Assembly (NCBI RefSeq): GCF_001264245.1
Contig: NZ_CP011339.1
Location: 186,001 to 250,000 of the forward strand
DNA length: 64,000 bases
Origin: Microcystis panniformis FACHB-1757
GTDB lineage: Bacteria > Cyanobacteriota > Cyanobacteriia > Cyanobacteriales > Microcystaceae
Direction: 5' to 3'
Of the stretch, positions 27,082 to 36,668 are shown piece after piece. The first letter of the stretch is position 1, and every line of letters starts with the position of its first letter. The notes under the pieces are model-generated. The model did no database searches and had not been told where the DNA came from. It saw nothing but the letters and a program-made list of their open reading frames with translations. Position numbers and translations under genes: made by a program.

Positions 27082-27576
27082 TTACTCCGGATTAACCCAC
27101 ATTAACGTCTGACCAAATTCTACCGGTTCACCGTTAGCGACGGCGATTTCGACGATTTGCCCGGCCACTTCCGCTTCGATTTCATTCATCAACTTCATCG
27201 CTTCGATGATACAGACCGTTTGTCCGACCCGGACTCGATCGTTTTTTTCCACGAAAGAGGGTTCATCGGGAGCGGGAGCGCGATAAAAAGTGCCGACCAT
27301 GGGAGAGGTAATCGCCAGCCATTTTTTATCAACAGCGGCGGCCACGGGTTCGGGAGTGGGGGTTTCTGGGGCCGGGGTGGGGCCTGCCGCTACCACTGGA
27401 GGGGCGACCGGGGCCGTCACCACCGGCAAGGGAGCGGCGAGAGGACCAAGGGCAGTATTAACGGTTCCTTTGCGGATATTTAGCTCCAAATCTGCACTTT
27501 TCAGGCTAAATTCACTGATATCCGTGGCTGCCAATGTTTTGATCAGTTCTCGAATTTCGTTGTAATCAATAGTCAC
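27082..27576 (-). CDS. accB: Acetyl-CoA carboxylase biotin carboxyl carrier protein
   Basis: AccB carries biotin between the carboxylase and transferase of fatty-acid synthesis. N-terminal helix (DYNEIRELIKTLAATDISEF), a Pro/Ala-rich linker (about residues 50-90) and a C-terminal biotinyl domain with the biotin lysine in CIIEAMKLMNEIEAEVAG. I take GTG 27576 (VTIDYNEIREL) as the start; the frame opens 7 codons earlier at a TTG. It follows efp in the same direction, the common cyanobacterial efp-accB pair. Confidence 0.93.
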   Translation of the reverse strand: MTIDYNEIRELIKTLAATDISEFSLKSADLELNIRKGTVNTALGPLAAPLPVVTAPVAPPVVAAGPTPAPETPTPEPVAAAVDKKWLAITSPMVGTFYRAPAPDEPSFVEKNDRVRVGQTVCIIEAMKLMNEIEAEVAGQIVEIAVANGEPVEFGQTLMWVNPE

Positions 27577-27741
27577 CGCTCTGAAATCCCCCCGCAAATA
27601 AAAAGCAACAAATCCAAATTCGCACCTACCAAACCGTCGATTTTTCGCATCTAGCGGCTAAGTTTTGGGAGACAGGCTCAGAAAACTGGCTTTAGTCCTA
27701 AACCCCTCCCTAAGGCCTCATTTCTGGGCTTCTGATCACAA

Positions 27742-28299
27742 TTATTCCCGTCCCAGATAGGAACCATCCCTGGTGTCCACTTTAATCCTTTCACCGATGG
27801 AAATAAACAGGGGAACCATCACCTGCGCTCCCGTTTCTACGATCGCCGGTTTCGTGCCACCGGTGGCCGTATCTCCCTTGACTCCCGGATCTGTATCGGT
27901 GATTTCCAAGATTACCGAGGTGGGCAATTCTACCTCTAACACTTGCTCATTCCAAAAGAGAATATTGACTTCCATTCCTTCTTTCAGATACTTGGCTCGA
28001 TCGCCCATTTGTGCTGGGGTTAGAGTTGCTTCCTCAAAAGTCTCCATGTCCATGAAGACAAACTGATCGCCTTCTTTGTAGGTGTGCTGCATGGTACGCT
28101 TTTCGATCGTGGCTGAGGGCAAGGTTTCCCCCGCCCGGAACGTCCGTTCTACCACGTTGCCGGTCTGGACATTTTTTAACTTGGTTCGCACAAAGGCCGA
28201 TCCCTTACCCGGTTTGACGTGCAGGAATTCCACCACCCGCCAGACAGAGCCATCTATCTCGATGGTCGTACCGCTCCGAAAGTCGTTACTCGAAATCAT
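27742..28299 (-). CDS. efp: Elongation factor P
   Basis: EF-P relieves ribosome stalling at consecutive prolines. 185 aa, three beta-barrel domains. The loop KPGKGSAFVRTKLKN holds the lysine modified in many bacteria. The end reads ERIKVDTRDGSYLGRE, where the family has a similar conserved C terminus. ATG at 28299. It lies upstream of accB, 165 bp apart. Confidence 0.96.
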   Translation of the reverse strand: MISSNDFRSGTTIEIDGSVWRVVEFLHVKPGKGSAFVRTKLKNVQTGNVVERTFRAGETLPSATIEKRTMQHTYKEGDQFVFMDMETFEEATLTPAQMGDRAKYLKEGMEVNILFWNEQVLEVELPTSVILEITDTDPGVKGDTATGGTKPAIVETGAQVMVPLFISIGERIKVDTRDGSYLGRE

Positions 28300-28582
28300 G
28301 AAATGCTGTTTAGGCCAAGAAAGATCAACATTCCATTTTACATACTTCCTGTCCCCGAAAAAACTTTTTTCCCGCCCCTACAGGTAAGGAGGAGGTGGCA
28401 TCTCCCAGAACGGGAGAAGGGAGTGGGATACTTGCCACGAATCAAGTCGGAGCAGGGAGAGCCGGAGCAGGGACTTTATCCCTATCCTGACCCCAATTTT
28501 TAGTACAAAGTTACTGCAATATTACAAGCAGTGAACAAATAAACAGCGATGATCACCGGCGAATTAAAATCCCAAATAGATA
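28300..28582. other. Upstream region of efp
   Basis: No gene is seen. It contains the efp promoter region and a purine-rich low-complexity part (about 28384-28470), and ends at MITE A copy 3. Confidence 0.5.
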
Positions 28583-28794
28583 GGGTCTGCTGAAAAAGTT
28601 TTTCGTGGGGGCAGGGTGTGGGGTGTGGGGTGTGGGGTGTGGGGTTTTACCGATTTTGAGGTAGTCAGTTACCTAATTTTCAGGGAAAAAGTCCCGGAAT
28701 TTTACCCCCGATCCCTCCAATGGTCGGCACTTTTTGAGGAAAAAAAGTCTAAAAGCCTTATCCAACAAGGTTTTTAGATTTATTCAGCAGCCCC
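28583..28794 (+). repeat. MITE family A, copy 3
   Basis: A 212-bp copy flanked by TA (28581-28582 and 28795-28796), with ends GGGTCTGCTGAAAAA and the reverse complement of TTCAGCAGCCCC, which show the terminal inverted repeats best. Four GGTGTGG units lie inside (three GGTGTAG-type units in copy 1). Confidence 0.85.
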
Positions 28795-29118
28795 TAATTA
28801 TCCTAGACGTTGATTCTGTTTTCGATTCTTATCCCCCAGAAAAAATATGGTAAAAATGTCGTTTATTTTCTTTTTGTTACCGTTGACAAAATTTCTAAAA
28901 CCTCAAGGATAAAACTGATAATTGAGATTAATAATTATGGAAAAATTACTCTTATCTTGTTAAAATTTACTCTATTTATGCTCAGGAAATATCGTGAGCA
29001 AATTCCCGAATCAAAGGGGAAGTGAGAGGAATTTTTATCCTTGGTACTAAAATTAACAATAGGCAGTTTAAATGCAGTACAGCTTATTAACAACTCTAAT
29101 TAATCTTTTATTAATATA
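28795..29118. other. A/T-rich intergenic region
   Basis: A 71-codon open frame (28810-29025) has no recognisable family and biased composition (rich in Ile, Lys, Leu); I do not call it a gene. Nothing else is seen. Confidence 0.4.
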
Positions 29119-29210
29119 TAGCGTTTCCTGTTCGCACTAGGTACATTATCGATGTTGAAAAGCTTAATTAGCAAAGGTTTAAGTGTGCCACACAGGTGTG
29201 AGAACCGCTA
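29119..29210 (-). repeat. MITE family C, copy 2
   Basis: A 92-bp inverted copy of the 22931-23023 element with the same TATAGCG ends, flanked by TA. Its last three bases form the stop codon of the creatininase-family gene. Confidence 0.8.
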
Positions 29211-30011
29211 TAACTTCGGTTGACGGAATTGATAAACATCAGCGATCGCCTGTACCCAACCATTAGCAACGGATTCTAATAATCGATCGCCTTTTTCTTT
29301 ACTTGCATTAGTAGCATCTCCCATCACTCCACTTTTAGTTAATTCCTTAGTTAACCAAGCAAAGGGTAATTTTCCCTCCATAGTTAACAAACTATTTTCT
29401 GGCAAACCTTGAGGATATTCTCGGACGGCCCGCTCAATTTTTACCTGTTCTGGCAGTAATGATAACATAATGCTAGTTTCCACATCTCCTGCATGAATAC
29501 CGTATTCTAATTCATATTCCGAGAATAATTCAGCCGCATTGTGGGGAACTCGCCAAGTGAAAAAAGGAAATACTAAAAAATCGGGATATTGTTGATGAAT
29601 ATCCCTAGCGGCAATTTCCATAACTTGCGGCTGCCCGCCGTGGGAGTTCATTAATACTAACTTGCGAAAACCCGAACGATAGAGACTTTCAGCTATCTCT
29701 TGAATGAGGGTTAATAAGGTTGCTGCCGAGAGGGTAATCGTGCCGGGAAAAGACCAATGTTCGTTAGATTTTCCGTAGTAGAGACAGGGTAAAGCGAAAG
29801 CGGCGATGTTTCTATCTAATTTCTCGAAAGCTTTGCCTAAAACCCCTAAACTAATGGCAGCATCGACGGCAATAGGTAGATGGGGTCCGTGTTGTTCGAT
29901 CGCACCGATGGGTTGAATAATTACCACATTTTCCTTATCTGGCATTGAATCTATATCTGTCCAAGTAAGATAGGGAAAATAACGATGTGGGGGAATAAAA
30001 CCGTGCATCAT
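29208..30011 (-). CDS. Creatininase-family amidohydrolase
   Basis: 267-aa member of the creatininase/MftE-like metal-dependent amidohydrolase family. Metal-binding motifs are QPIGAIEQHGPHLPIAVDAA, LMNSHGGQPQVME and GIHAGDVETS. These enzymes cleave cyclic or exocyclic amides; the substrate here is unknown. ATG at 30011, with a second ATG one codon later. The stop codon comes from the MITE at 29119-29210, so the original C terminus may have been slightly longer. Confidence 0.85.
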   Translation of the reverse strand: MMHGFIPPHRYFPYLTWTDIDSMPDKENVVIIQPIGAIEQHGPHLPIAVDAAISLGVLGKAFEKLDRNIAAFALPCLYYGKSNEHWSFPGTITLSAATLLTLIQEIAESLYRSGFRKLVLMNSHGGQPQVMEIAARDIHQQYPDFLVFPFFTWRVPHNAAELFSEYELEYGIHAGDVETSIMLSLLPEQVKIERAVREYPQGLPENSLLTMEGKLPFAWLTKELTKSGVMGDATNASKEKGDRLLESVANGWVQAIADVYQFRQPKL

Positions 30012-30117
30012 AATTTTATTGGGGGTGAGGGATTATGGTTAGAGGAAAAATTACTGTTTATATTGTAATTTTATCACTAATTCTTGGCAAGGTGGCCAAT
30101 CGTCAACTATCGAGACT

Positions 30118-30420
30118 ATGGAGAGCATCAAGAATACCTATAGGGCCAGACGAGGAAAAAGAAAGAGTCGAAGCGGAGCGAAAAGTAAGCTTGGCGCGAT
30201 TCCGGAGCGTGGCAGCATTGGCCAAGAACAAAACCGCATCGGAAATCAACCCTTGTCACCGAAAAACTTTTCTAAGAGATTCCCCCTGACAAAAGAAAAA
30301 CCCACCTTTGTGACAAGGCCAAAGAATTTTGTGGACATCAAGAGTTGAGTCAGAAACTAGGAGCAGATTTTTATTTTGCTAATCCTTATCATTTTTGGGA
30401 AAGAGGATTAAACCCAGGGT
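30118..30420 (+). pseudogene. IS30-family transposase remnant
   Basis: One frame gives YRARRGKRKSRSGAKSKLGA with RGSIGQEQNRIG, resembling the 'RRG...R.SI.E...RIGDWE' region of IS30 transposases. A later frame gives KEFCGHQELSQKLGADFYFA and NPYHFWERG, the C-terminal DDE-region text of IS30 (ADFYFAxPYxSWERG). Frames are shifted and internal parts are missing. A related but different remnant lies before aerA. Confidence 0.65.
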
Positions 30421-30471
30421 AAGAGTATCTTAAATCCTTGACAAAATGAACTTTATGTGGTTTTCTTCCCC

Positions 30472-30511
30472 ATACCCCACACCCCAACAAACTTTTTGCC
30501 GCAAACCCTAT
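30472..30511 (-). repeat. MITE family A end fragment
   Basis: CCCCATACCCCACACCCCAA followed by CAAACTTTTTGCCGCAAACC matches the inverted left end of family A; the rest of the element is missing. Confidence 0.65.
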
Positions 30512-31515
30512 GTAACCCTAAAGTTTTATTTACCTTCTCCTACTACAGATTGATAAAATCTTTCTAGACTTTCTACAGAGGTTCGATCGTTAAATACTGT
30601 ATCGATATTCATTTTAGTATAATCTTTGATTGTTTGTCGCCATTGATTATCTAAACCTAAACGGATAGCAATTTCAATATAGTGATTTTTATCCGTAGCA
30701 ATTGTCTCGGTTATGCCTAATTTTTTCAAGATAGCATAGGAATGTCTTCCCCGCATAAATTCCCCCGGACAGGTAACAACTGGAAGCTGACAGGCAATTG
30801 CTTCGAGGGTGGTATTTCCTCCCGACCAACTTAAGTTATCTAAATAGATGTCTGCTAATAAGTTAAGCTGAAAATAATCATTTTGTTCTAGCTGTGGCAT
30901 CATTACCCCGTAATCTTGCCAATTGAGTCCATACCTATTAAAAGCTTGACTTAATCTCGACTGAAAGCAATGGGTTACAAATTCGCTACGATGGCAGATA
31001 AAAATAAATTGGCTGTTGGGAACTTGTTGGGCAATTCTCGGAAAAATATCATCATTTTCTGGCAGATATTTAAATAAACTCTGACAGTTTAAATAGATAA
31101 TTTTATCCTCGGTTAATCCCATCTCTAAACGAGTTTTTCTCTGGGGAGGAAGGGAAGGTTTGGCATAGGCAATACCTAAATTGGGTAAGCGAATTAATTT
31201 TTCACTGTAGTGATTATCTCCCTGCGCGGGTTCCATTAATTCACTGGAGATAAAATAATCAATGGTTGGTAATCCTGAGGTGATTGGATGTCCCCAAGTT
31301 ACACATTGTACTGGAGCTAAACGTAATCCTGCTAGTTGGGTAGTGCGAGCATCCATACCAATATCTAAATAAACGAGAATATGTAACTGATTATCTAAAA
31401 TATGTTGAGCAATTTTTTCCCCATTTACTAGATTATCAAACTGATAAAAATAATCACTTTGCTGTTGATATTCTCTCGTAAAATTATCGAAGGTGTTATT
31501 AATATCTATTCCATA

Positions 31516-31606
31516 AGTACCTAGGCAAAATTATTTACACATGACGATCATTGCCCCGTAAGGGTTTTAGCTCGATCGGGCAGGTAATTAATTTTGCATG
31601 ACTACT
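31516..31606 (-). repeat. MITE family B, copy 2, inside the TPR/GT41 gene
   Basis: A 91-bp inverted copy of 4064-4154, flanked by TA (31514-31515, 31607-31608). Insert plus duplication is 93 bp, a multiple of three, but the first codon it creates is TAA. Confidence 0.88.
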
Positions 31607-33152
31607 TAACAGTAAATTTCAAATTGTTCTCGATTTCGCCACTGCAACCATCCTTGAAAGAGTTTCGCTACCGTGTGATGACGCAAGTGAGCAGAAATAT
31701 AGCCAAGGCGGATTTTTCCCGTCGGTATGGTTAGGTTTTTCACCCAATCAGGAAAGTTAGCTGAGGTAATTTTATAAACTAATTTCCCATATTTTTTTTG
31801 TAGTTCTAAATCATTTTTACCTTGATATTGGAGATAAAAATTAGTTCTTAAACCAATACTTTTCCAAGCCTCTTGTTGTTGATGAGTAGTGGTTAAATCA
31901 AGATTAGACAAGATATTATCTAACTGTTTCTCGTAGTTTGATCGATATTGCATAATATCTGCTTGAGTTTTGTAAACTATCGGCAGTAACCGCATTAATT
32001 CTAATTTCAAAGATAGGTGATCGGGAAGATACTCTAAAGCTGATTTAGTTGCTTGAATTGCCACCTCGATCGGATAATTATTTTGTAGTAACCAAATTAG
32101 GCGCAAATGTAAATCAATATTTTCTGGATGATAGTTAATGCCTTTTTTATACACTTCTAAAGCCTGTTTTTCTCCTTTGAGAATGAGATAGCAATGGGCG
32201 CAATTTAAATAAAAATTGCTCTCCTCTATTTTAATTGCTAATAATTTTTGATAATAGTTTAATGCTAATTGATAGAGTTTTCTTTGATAAAAATAATCAC
32301 CTGAGTAAAGATCCGCTCTTTTTTGGTCAGCTTGCAGAATTTCCCAAAGGGAGAGATTTTGACTAATTTCTCCTCTATCTCCTGCAAGTTGTTGGGCCGT
32401 TTTATAAGCATTTTTTGCCTCTGTCCAAGCTTGTTTAACTAAATAGACATTGCCTAAATTGATATAGAAAGGATAAAAATCACCCTGTTTATTAATTCCC
32501 TGCTGATAGAATTTTTCGGCTGACTCTAGCTGCCCTAATCGATAAAATAAATTGCCCAGTTTATTATAAGCATCGACAAAATTAGCATTGAGATCAATCG
32601 CTTTTTGATAAGCTGATAAAGCTATATCTAAACGGGATTGTTTTTCTAGCACCATGGCCATAGTATAATGATATAAGGCTTGATTTTCCTCTAAGTTGAT
32701 GGCTCATGCTAAACAGGTAAAAGATTCTGTTAGTCGGTTAATTATATAGTATAAATATCCTAAATCGTGCCAGATGTAAGCTAATTGTTCACGCCAAGAT
32801 AAAATTCTTAAGTAAAAGTCCTCAGCTAAAGTATATTCTCGCCGATTAATTGCCTCTTGCACCTCTTGAAGACAGGAGTTTATCGCAGTCAGGGCATAAT
32901 TTTCTATCTCTTCATCCCCTGCTATTTCCTCTAATTCTAGCCACTGGAGATAGATTAATTTAGCTTGGCCAAACTGCCAGCCATCGAGATTTCTAATTAT
33001 CTCTTTTTTGAGGAGCATAATTAAATCTTGACTAGACTCTGATTGTAATAGCCAAAATAACCAAATTTCTTGCGCTGTTGCTTGCTGCTCTAGCAGCAGA
33101 TAAGCTAATCCCAGATAGGGATAATAATCAGTCACTTCCGGATGAACCGCCA

Positions 33153-33284
33153 GGCTCTTCTGGTTTCTGTGTGGAAACTAGGTCTATACTGATAGAATAT
33201 CCGCAAAATAGTCCTAAAAGTCTTTCCCAGTAAACATTTCACGATTCCATAAGCAAAAATTATCACACAAAGTCGAGAAGAGCC
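33153..33284. repeat. ISL3-derived MITE with 7-bp duplication
   Basis: A 132-bp element with ends GGCTCTTCTGGTTTCTGTGT and the reverse complement of ACACAAAGTCGAGAAGAGCC, close to those of the complete ISL3 element at 15348-16592. ACCGCCA repeats at 33146-33152 and 33285-33291. It has no coding capacity, so it was probably mobilised in trans. Confidence 0.87.
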
Positions 33285-33379
33285 ACCGCCAGCGCTTGTT
33301 GACAGAATAACAATAATTGATTATAGTCTCCCGATGCTAACATTAGCTCGATCGCTTGTTGGTGATTACTGTTGATCAT

Positions 33380-34701
33380 CGAAAATTTGGGTCTGAAACC
33401 CCGTCGTTCTACGACGGCTTTACTGTTAAATATGAGCATCGTTTACGAAATATATGCTAAAATGTGAGGTATGGAAAAAGCCTATTCGTTTCGATTTTAC
33501 CCCACACCAACACAAGAGTCGCTATTGCGGCGCACATTGGGCTGTGTAAGATTAGTTTACAACAAAGCTCTCCACGAACGAACACAAGCATGGTACGAAA
33601 AGCAAGAAAGAGTAGGCTACGCTCAAACTTCTTCAATGTTGACCGATTGGAAAAAGCAAGAAGAATTAGACTTTCTCAATGAGGTAAGCTGTGTACCTTT
33701 ACAACAAGGGTTAAGACACCTACAAACAGCTTTCACTAATTTCTTTGCTGGTCGTACTAAGTATCCTAACTTTAAGAAAAAACATCAAGGAGGAAGTGCC
33801 GAATTTACCAAATCTGCTTTTAAGTTCAAAGACAAACAAATCTATTTAGCTAAATGCACAGAACCTTTACCTATTCGATGGTCAAGACAAATACCAGAAG
33901 CTTGTGAACCAAGCACAGTAACAGTCAGATTACATCCCTCAGGACGCTGGCATATTTCAATTAGATTTGATGACCCAACGATTAAGCCATTACCAGTAAC
34001 AGATAAAGCCATTGGAATTGACTTAGGAATTAGTAGCCTCGTGATTACTAGCAATGGCGATAAAGTATCTAATCCTAAGCATTTTAACAAGCATTATCAG
34101 AGGTTGCGAAGAGCATCTAAAAGCCTTTCTAGAAAACAGAAAGGGTCAAAAAATCGGGAAAAAGCGAGAATCAAAGTAGCCAGAAATCACGCCCAAATTA
34201 CTGATAACAGAAAAGACCATTTACATAAGCTAACCACTCAATTAGTTCGTGAAAACCAAACGATTGTGGTTGAGAATTTAGCCGTCAAAAATCTGGTCAA
34301 AAACCCGAAATTATCTCAGGCAATATCTGACGTTAGTTGGGGAGAAATCACCCGACAATTAGCCTATAAATGCCGTTGGTATGGGAGAAATTACATCGAA
34401 ATAGATAGATGGTTTCCTAGCTCTAAAAGATGTAGTAATTGCGGGTATATTGCTGAAAAAATGCCGTTAAATATTCGAGAATGGGACTGTCCAGACTGTG
34501 GGACTCACCATGACCGAGATATTAACGCGAGTAAAAATATTTTGGCCGCAGGGCTTGCGGTGTCAGTCTGTAGAGCGACCATAAGACCAGAACAGAGTAA
34601 ATCTGTTAAGGCAGGTGCGAAAAATCCTTCGGGAAAGAAGCAGAAACCCAAATCGTGAGGTTTGGGAATCGCCGTCCGTTTTACGGCGGCGAGGATGTCA
34701 A
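33380..34701 (+). mobile_element. IS200/IS605-group TnpB-only element, copy 2 (1,322 bp)
   Basis: Same length, ends and preceding TCAT (33376-33379) as copy 1. The TCAT overlaps the ATG of the TPR/GT41 gene. Its right end GAGGATGTCAA is followed by unique DNA. The region 34550-34701 is expected to encode its guide RNA. Confidence 0.9.
33471..34658 (+). CDS. tnpB: TnpB RNA-guided nuclease, copy 2
   Basis: 395 aa, intact and nearly identical to copy 1. Differences are clustered: EKQER, EELDFL and the region KARIKVARNHAQITDNRKDH. RuvC-like residues (GIDLGIS, VVENLAVKNL, HHDRDINASKN) and both zinc-ribbon pairs are conserved. It sits directly before the start codon of a destroyed TPR/GT41 gene, oriented away from it. 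Confidence 0.93.
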   Translation: MEKAYSFRFYPTPTQESLLRRTLGCVRLVYNKALHERTQAWYEKQERVGYAQTSSMLTDWKKQEELDFLNEVSCVPLQQGLRHLQTAFTNFFAGRTKYPNFKKKHQGGSAEFTKSAFKFKDKQIYLAKCTEPLPIRWSRQIPEACEPSTVTVRLHPSGRWHISIRFDDPTIKPLPVTDKAIGIDLGISSLVITSNGDKVSNPKHFNKHYQRLRRASKSLSRKQKGSKNREKARIKVARNHAQITDNRKDHLHKLTTQLVRENQTIVVENLAVKNLVKNPKLSQAISDVSWGEITRQLAYKCRWYGRNYIEIDRWFPSSKRCSNCGYIAEKMPLNIREWDCPDCGTHHDRDINASKNILAAGLAVSVCRATIRPEQSKSVKAGAKNPSGKKQKPKS

Positions 34702-34924
34702 TCCACAATACCCTCGATCGAGCTTAGGGTAACATTTTGGGCTTATTGAATTTAACTAGCGATAGATTCGAGGATTTATTAGCCCCATCAAAACAAAAAA
34801 ACCTGATTTTCGCCCGATTTTTCCCCATTTACCGCCCTAGCCAGACAAGTAATTTCTCCCGCAGATAAGAATTATTCTCAATAGCTGTACAATAGGAAAA
34901 GACAACTTTGCCAAGAATCGAGCA

Positions 34925-35980
34925 ATGAACGATAAAATAACTCGGAGAGTCTTTCTAGGCGCGGGAACAGCCACCTTAGCGTTAGCAGTGGGTCAATTAG
35001 GGAAAATAAACGAAGTTTCCGCCCAAACTAAACAATTAAACCTCTATTCCTCCCGTCACTACAACACCGACCGACGATTGTATGACAACTTCACCCGACA
35101 AACGGGAATAAAAATTAACCTCGTGGAAGGGGAAGCAGACCCATTAATCGAACGGATCAAAAGCGAAGGCCGCAATAGTCCTGCTGATATACTCCTGACG
35201 GTAGATGCCGGGAGATTATGGCGGGCCGACCAACAGGGAATTTTTGCCCCCGTCAATTCCCGCATTCTCACCCAAAGAATTCCCGCTAATTTGCGTCACC
35301 CCAAAGGTCACTGGTTCGGGTTTAGTAAACGCTTGCGGGTAATTATGTATAACAAAGACAGAGTTAACCCCAGAGAAATCGATTCCTATGCAGATTTAAC
35401 CAATCCCAAATGGAAAGGAAAAGTCGTCACCCGGTCATCCAGTAACATCTATAGTCAATCTTTTACCGCTTGGTTAATCGACATCCAAGGGGAAGCGGCC
35501 GCAGAAAAATGGTGTCGAGGATTAGTGGCTAATTTTGCCCGTCCACCCCAAGGCAATGATAAGGCACAAATCGAAGCTGTAGCCGCAGGAATTGCCGATT
35601 TAGCCCTAGCTAACACCTATTACTTAGCGGGGTATGCCGAAGAAAAAGACCCGGCTAAACGGGCAATTTATGACCAAGTAGGCGTAATTTTCCCCGACCA
35701 AGCAGGCCGCGGCACTCACGTTAATATTAGCGGTGGTGGTTTAATTAAAACCGCCCCCAATCGAGAATCGGCCATTAAATTTTTAGAGTATCTTTCTAGC
35801 AATGAAGCACAGAACTTTTTTGCTAAGGGTAATCGCGAATATCCCGTCGTTCCAGGGGTTGCTTTAGACCCTTTCCTAGCAAAACTCGGACGCGGTAAAG
35901 AAGATACCGTTAGTGTGGCTAATTATGGTCCTAATTTAGCCAAAGCAGTACAGGTAATGAATCGCGCCGGTTGGAAATAA
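34925..35980 (+). CDS. Ferric iron ABC transporter substrate-binding protein, FutA-like
   Basis: 351-aa periplasmic iron-binding protein. The N terminus TRRVFLGAGTATLALAVG contains a twin-arginine-like RR motif followed by a hydrophobic stretch, cleaved near VSAQT. This fits FutA2-type export by the Tat route. LNLYSSRHYNTDRRLYDNFT and GEADPLIERIKSEGRNSPAD are typical of the family. Tyrosines in TYYLAGYAEE are candidate iron ligands. No permease or ATPase genes are adjacent. The stop codon is followed at once by a long 7-bp repeat array. Confidence 0.92.
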   Translation: MNDKITRRVFLGAGTATLALAVGQLGKINEVSAQTKQLNLYSSRHYNTDRRLYDNFTRQTGIKINLVEGEADPLIERIKSEGRNSPADILLTVDAGRLWRADQQGIFAPVNSRILTQRIPANLRHPKGHWFGFSKRLRVIMYNKDRVNPREIDSYADLTNPKWKGKVVTRSSSNIYSQSFTAWLIDIQGEAAAEKWCRGLVANFARPPQGNDKAQIEAVAAGIADLALANTYYLAGYAEEKDPAKRAIYDQVGVIFPDQAGRGTHVNISGGGLIKTAPNRESAIKFLEYLSSNEAQNFFAKGNREYPVVPGVALDPFLAKLGRGKEDTVSVANYGPNLAKAVQVMNRAGWK

Positions 35981-36416
35981 GTTATCAGTTATCAGTTATC
36001 AGTTATCAGTTATCAGTTATCAGTTATCAGTTATCAGTTATCAGTTATCAGTTATCAGTTATCAGTTATCAGTTATCAGTTATCAGTTATCAGTTATCAG
36101 TTATCAGTTATCAGTTATCAGTTATCAGTTATCAGTTATCAGTTATCAGTTATCAGTTATCAGTTATCAGTTATCAGTTATCAGTTATCAGTTATCAGTT
36201 ATCAGTTATCAGTTATCAGTTATCAGTTATCAGTTATCAGTTATCAGTTATCAGTTATCAGTTATCAGTTATCAGTTATCAGTTATCAGTTATCAGTTAT
36301 CAGTTATCAGTTATCAGTTATCAGTTATCAGTTATCAGTTATCAGTTATCAGTTATCAGTTATCAGTTATCAGTTATCAGTTATCAGTTATCAGTTATCA
36401 GTTATCAGTTATCAGT
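35981..36416 (+). repeat. Tandem array of about 62 copies of a 7-bp unit
   Basis: Uniform repeats of GTTATCA (436 bp) begin right after the futA stop codon. Because 7 is not a multiple of 3, every frame on this strand reads the same 21-base cycle (ISYQLSV), giving a spurious open frame of over 140 codons. Such short tandemly repeated sequences are known in cyanobacteria. Isolated copies occur near 9686, 37352 and 37853. Confidence 0.97.
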
Positions 36417-36476
36417 GGGAAGTGGGAAGTGGGAAGTGGGAAGTGGGAAGTGGGAAGTGGGAAGTGGGAAGTGGGA
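36417..36476 (+). repeat. Second tandem array, about 8.5 copies of GGGAAGT
   Basis: It follows the first array without a gap and has the same 7-bp period but a different unit. Further degenerate CACTGATTACTGTT repeats occur at 36600-36662. Confidence 0.93.
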
Positions 36477-36668
36477 CAGCTGATAGCTAAAAAGCCGATT
36501 TAAGACATGAATCTTCTGGTGTGGGGGTTTTAAAACCCAGACCCAAACTAACTTTTGGATACGATGCACAGTTGGCATTCATCTCTCGATTCAGCAACGC
36601 CACTGTTTACTGTTCACTGATTACTGTTCACTGATTACTGTTCACTGATTACTGATTACTGATAATTG

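Larger units (their letters stand above)
30526..33379 (-). pseudogene. TPR-repeat/GT41 (SPINDLY-like) glycosyltransferase gene, multiply disrupted
   Basis: Rebuilt from flanks: MINSNHQQAIELMLASGDYN (start at 33379), then TPR repeats to about 31700, then a glycosyltransferase-41-like domain with LSWSGGNTTLEAIACQLPVV and FMRGRHSYAIL. Four lesions are visible. A TnpB element abuts the start codon (33380). A 132-bp ISL3-type MITE cuts QQALAV-HPEV (33153-33284). An in-frame TGA lies at about 32704. A 91-bp family B MITE splits REQFEIYC and YGIDINNTFDNF (31516-31606). Open pieces: 33135-32704, 32661-31606 and 31356-30526. The family adds O-linked sugars to proteins in other organisms. Confidence 0.88.

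Noticed and set aside
28810..29025. 71-aa ORF between MITE copies
   Set aside because: A/T-rich, Ile/Lys/Leu-biased, no motif or supported start.
30035..30289. 84-aa ORF
   Set aside because: Overlaps the decayed IS30 remnant in a different frame and shows no family text of its own.
35981..36416. CRISPR array
   Set aside because: Units are 7 bp, contiguous and have no spacers; no cas genes were seen.
35971..36483. 170-aa ORF of ISYQLSV repeats
   Set aside because: It is the translation of a 7-bp tandem repeat that is open in all frames; no ribosome-binding site and no non-repeat sequence.
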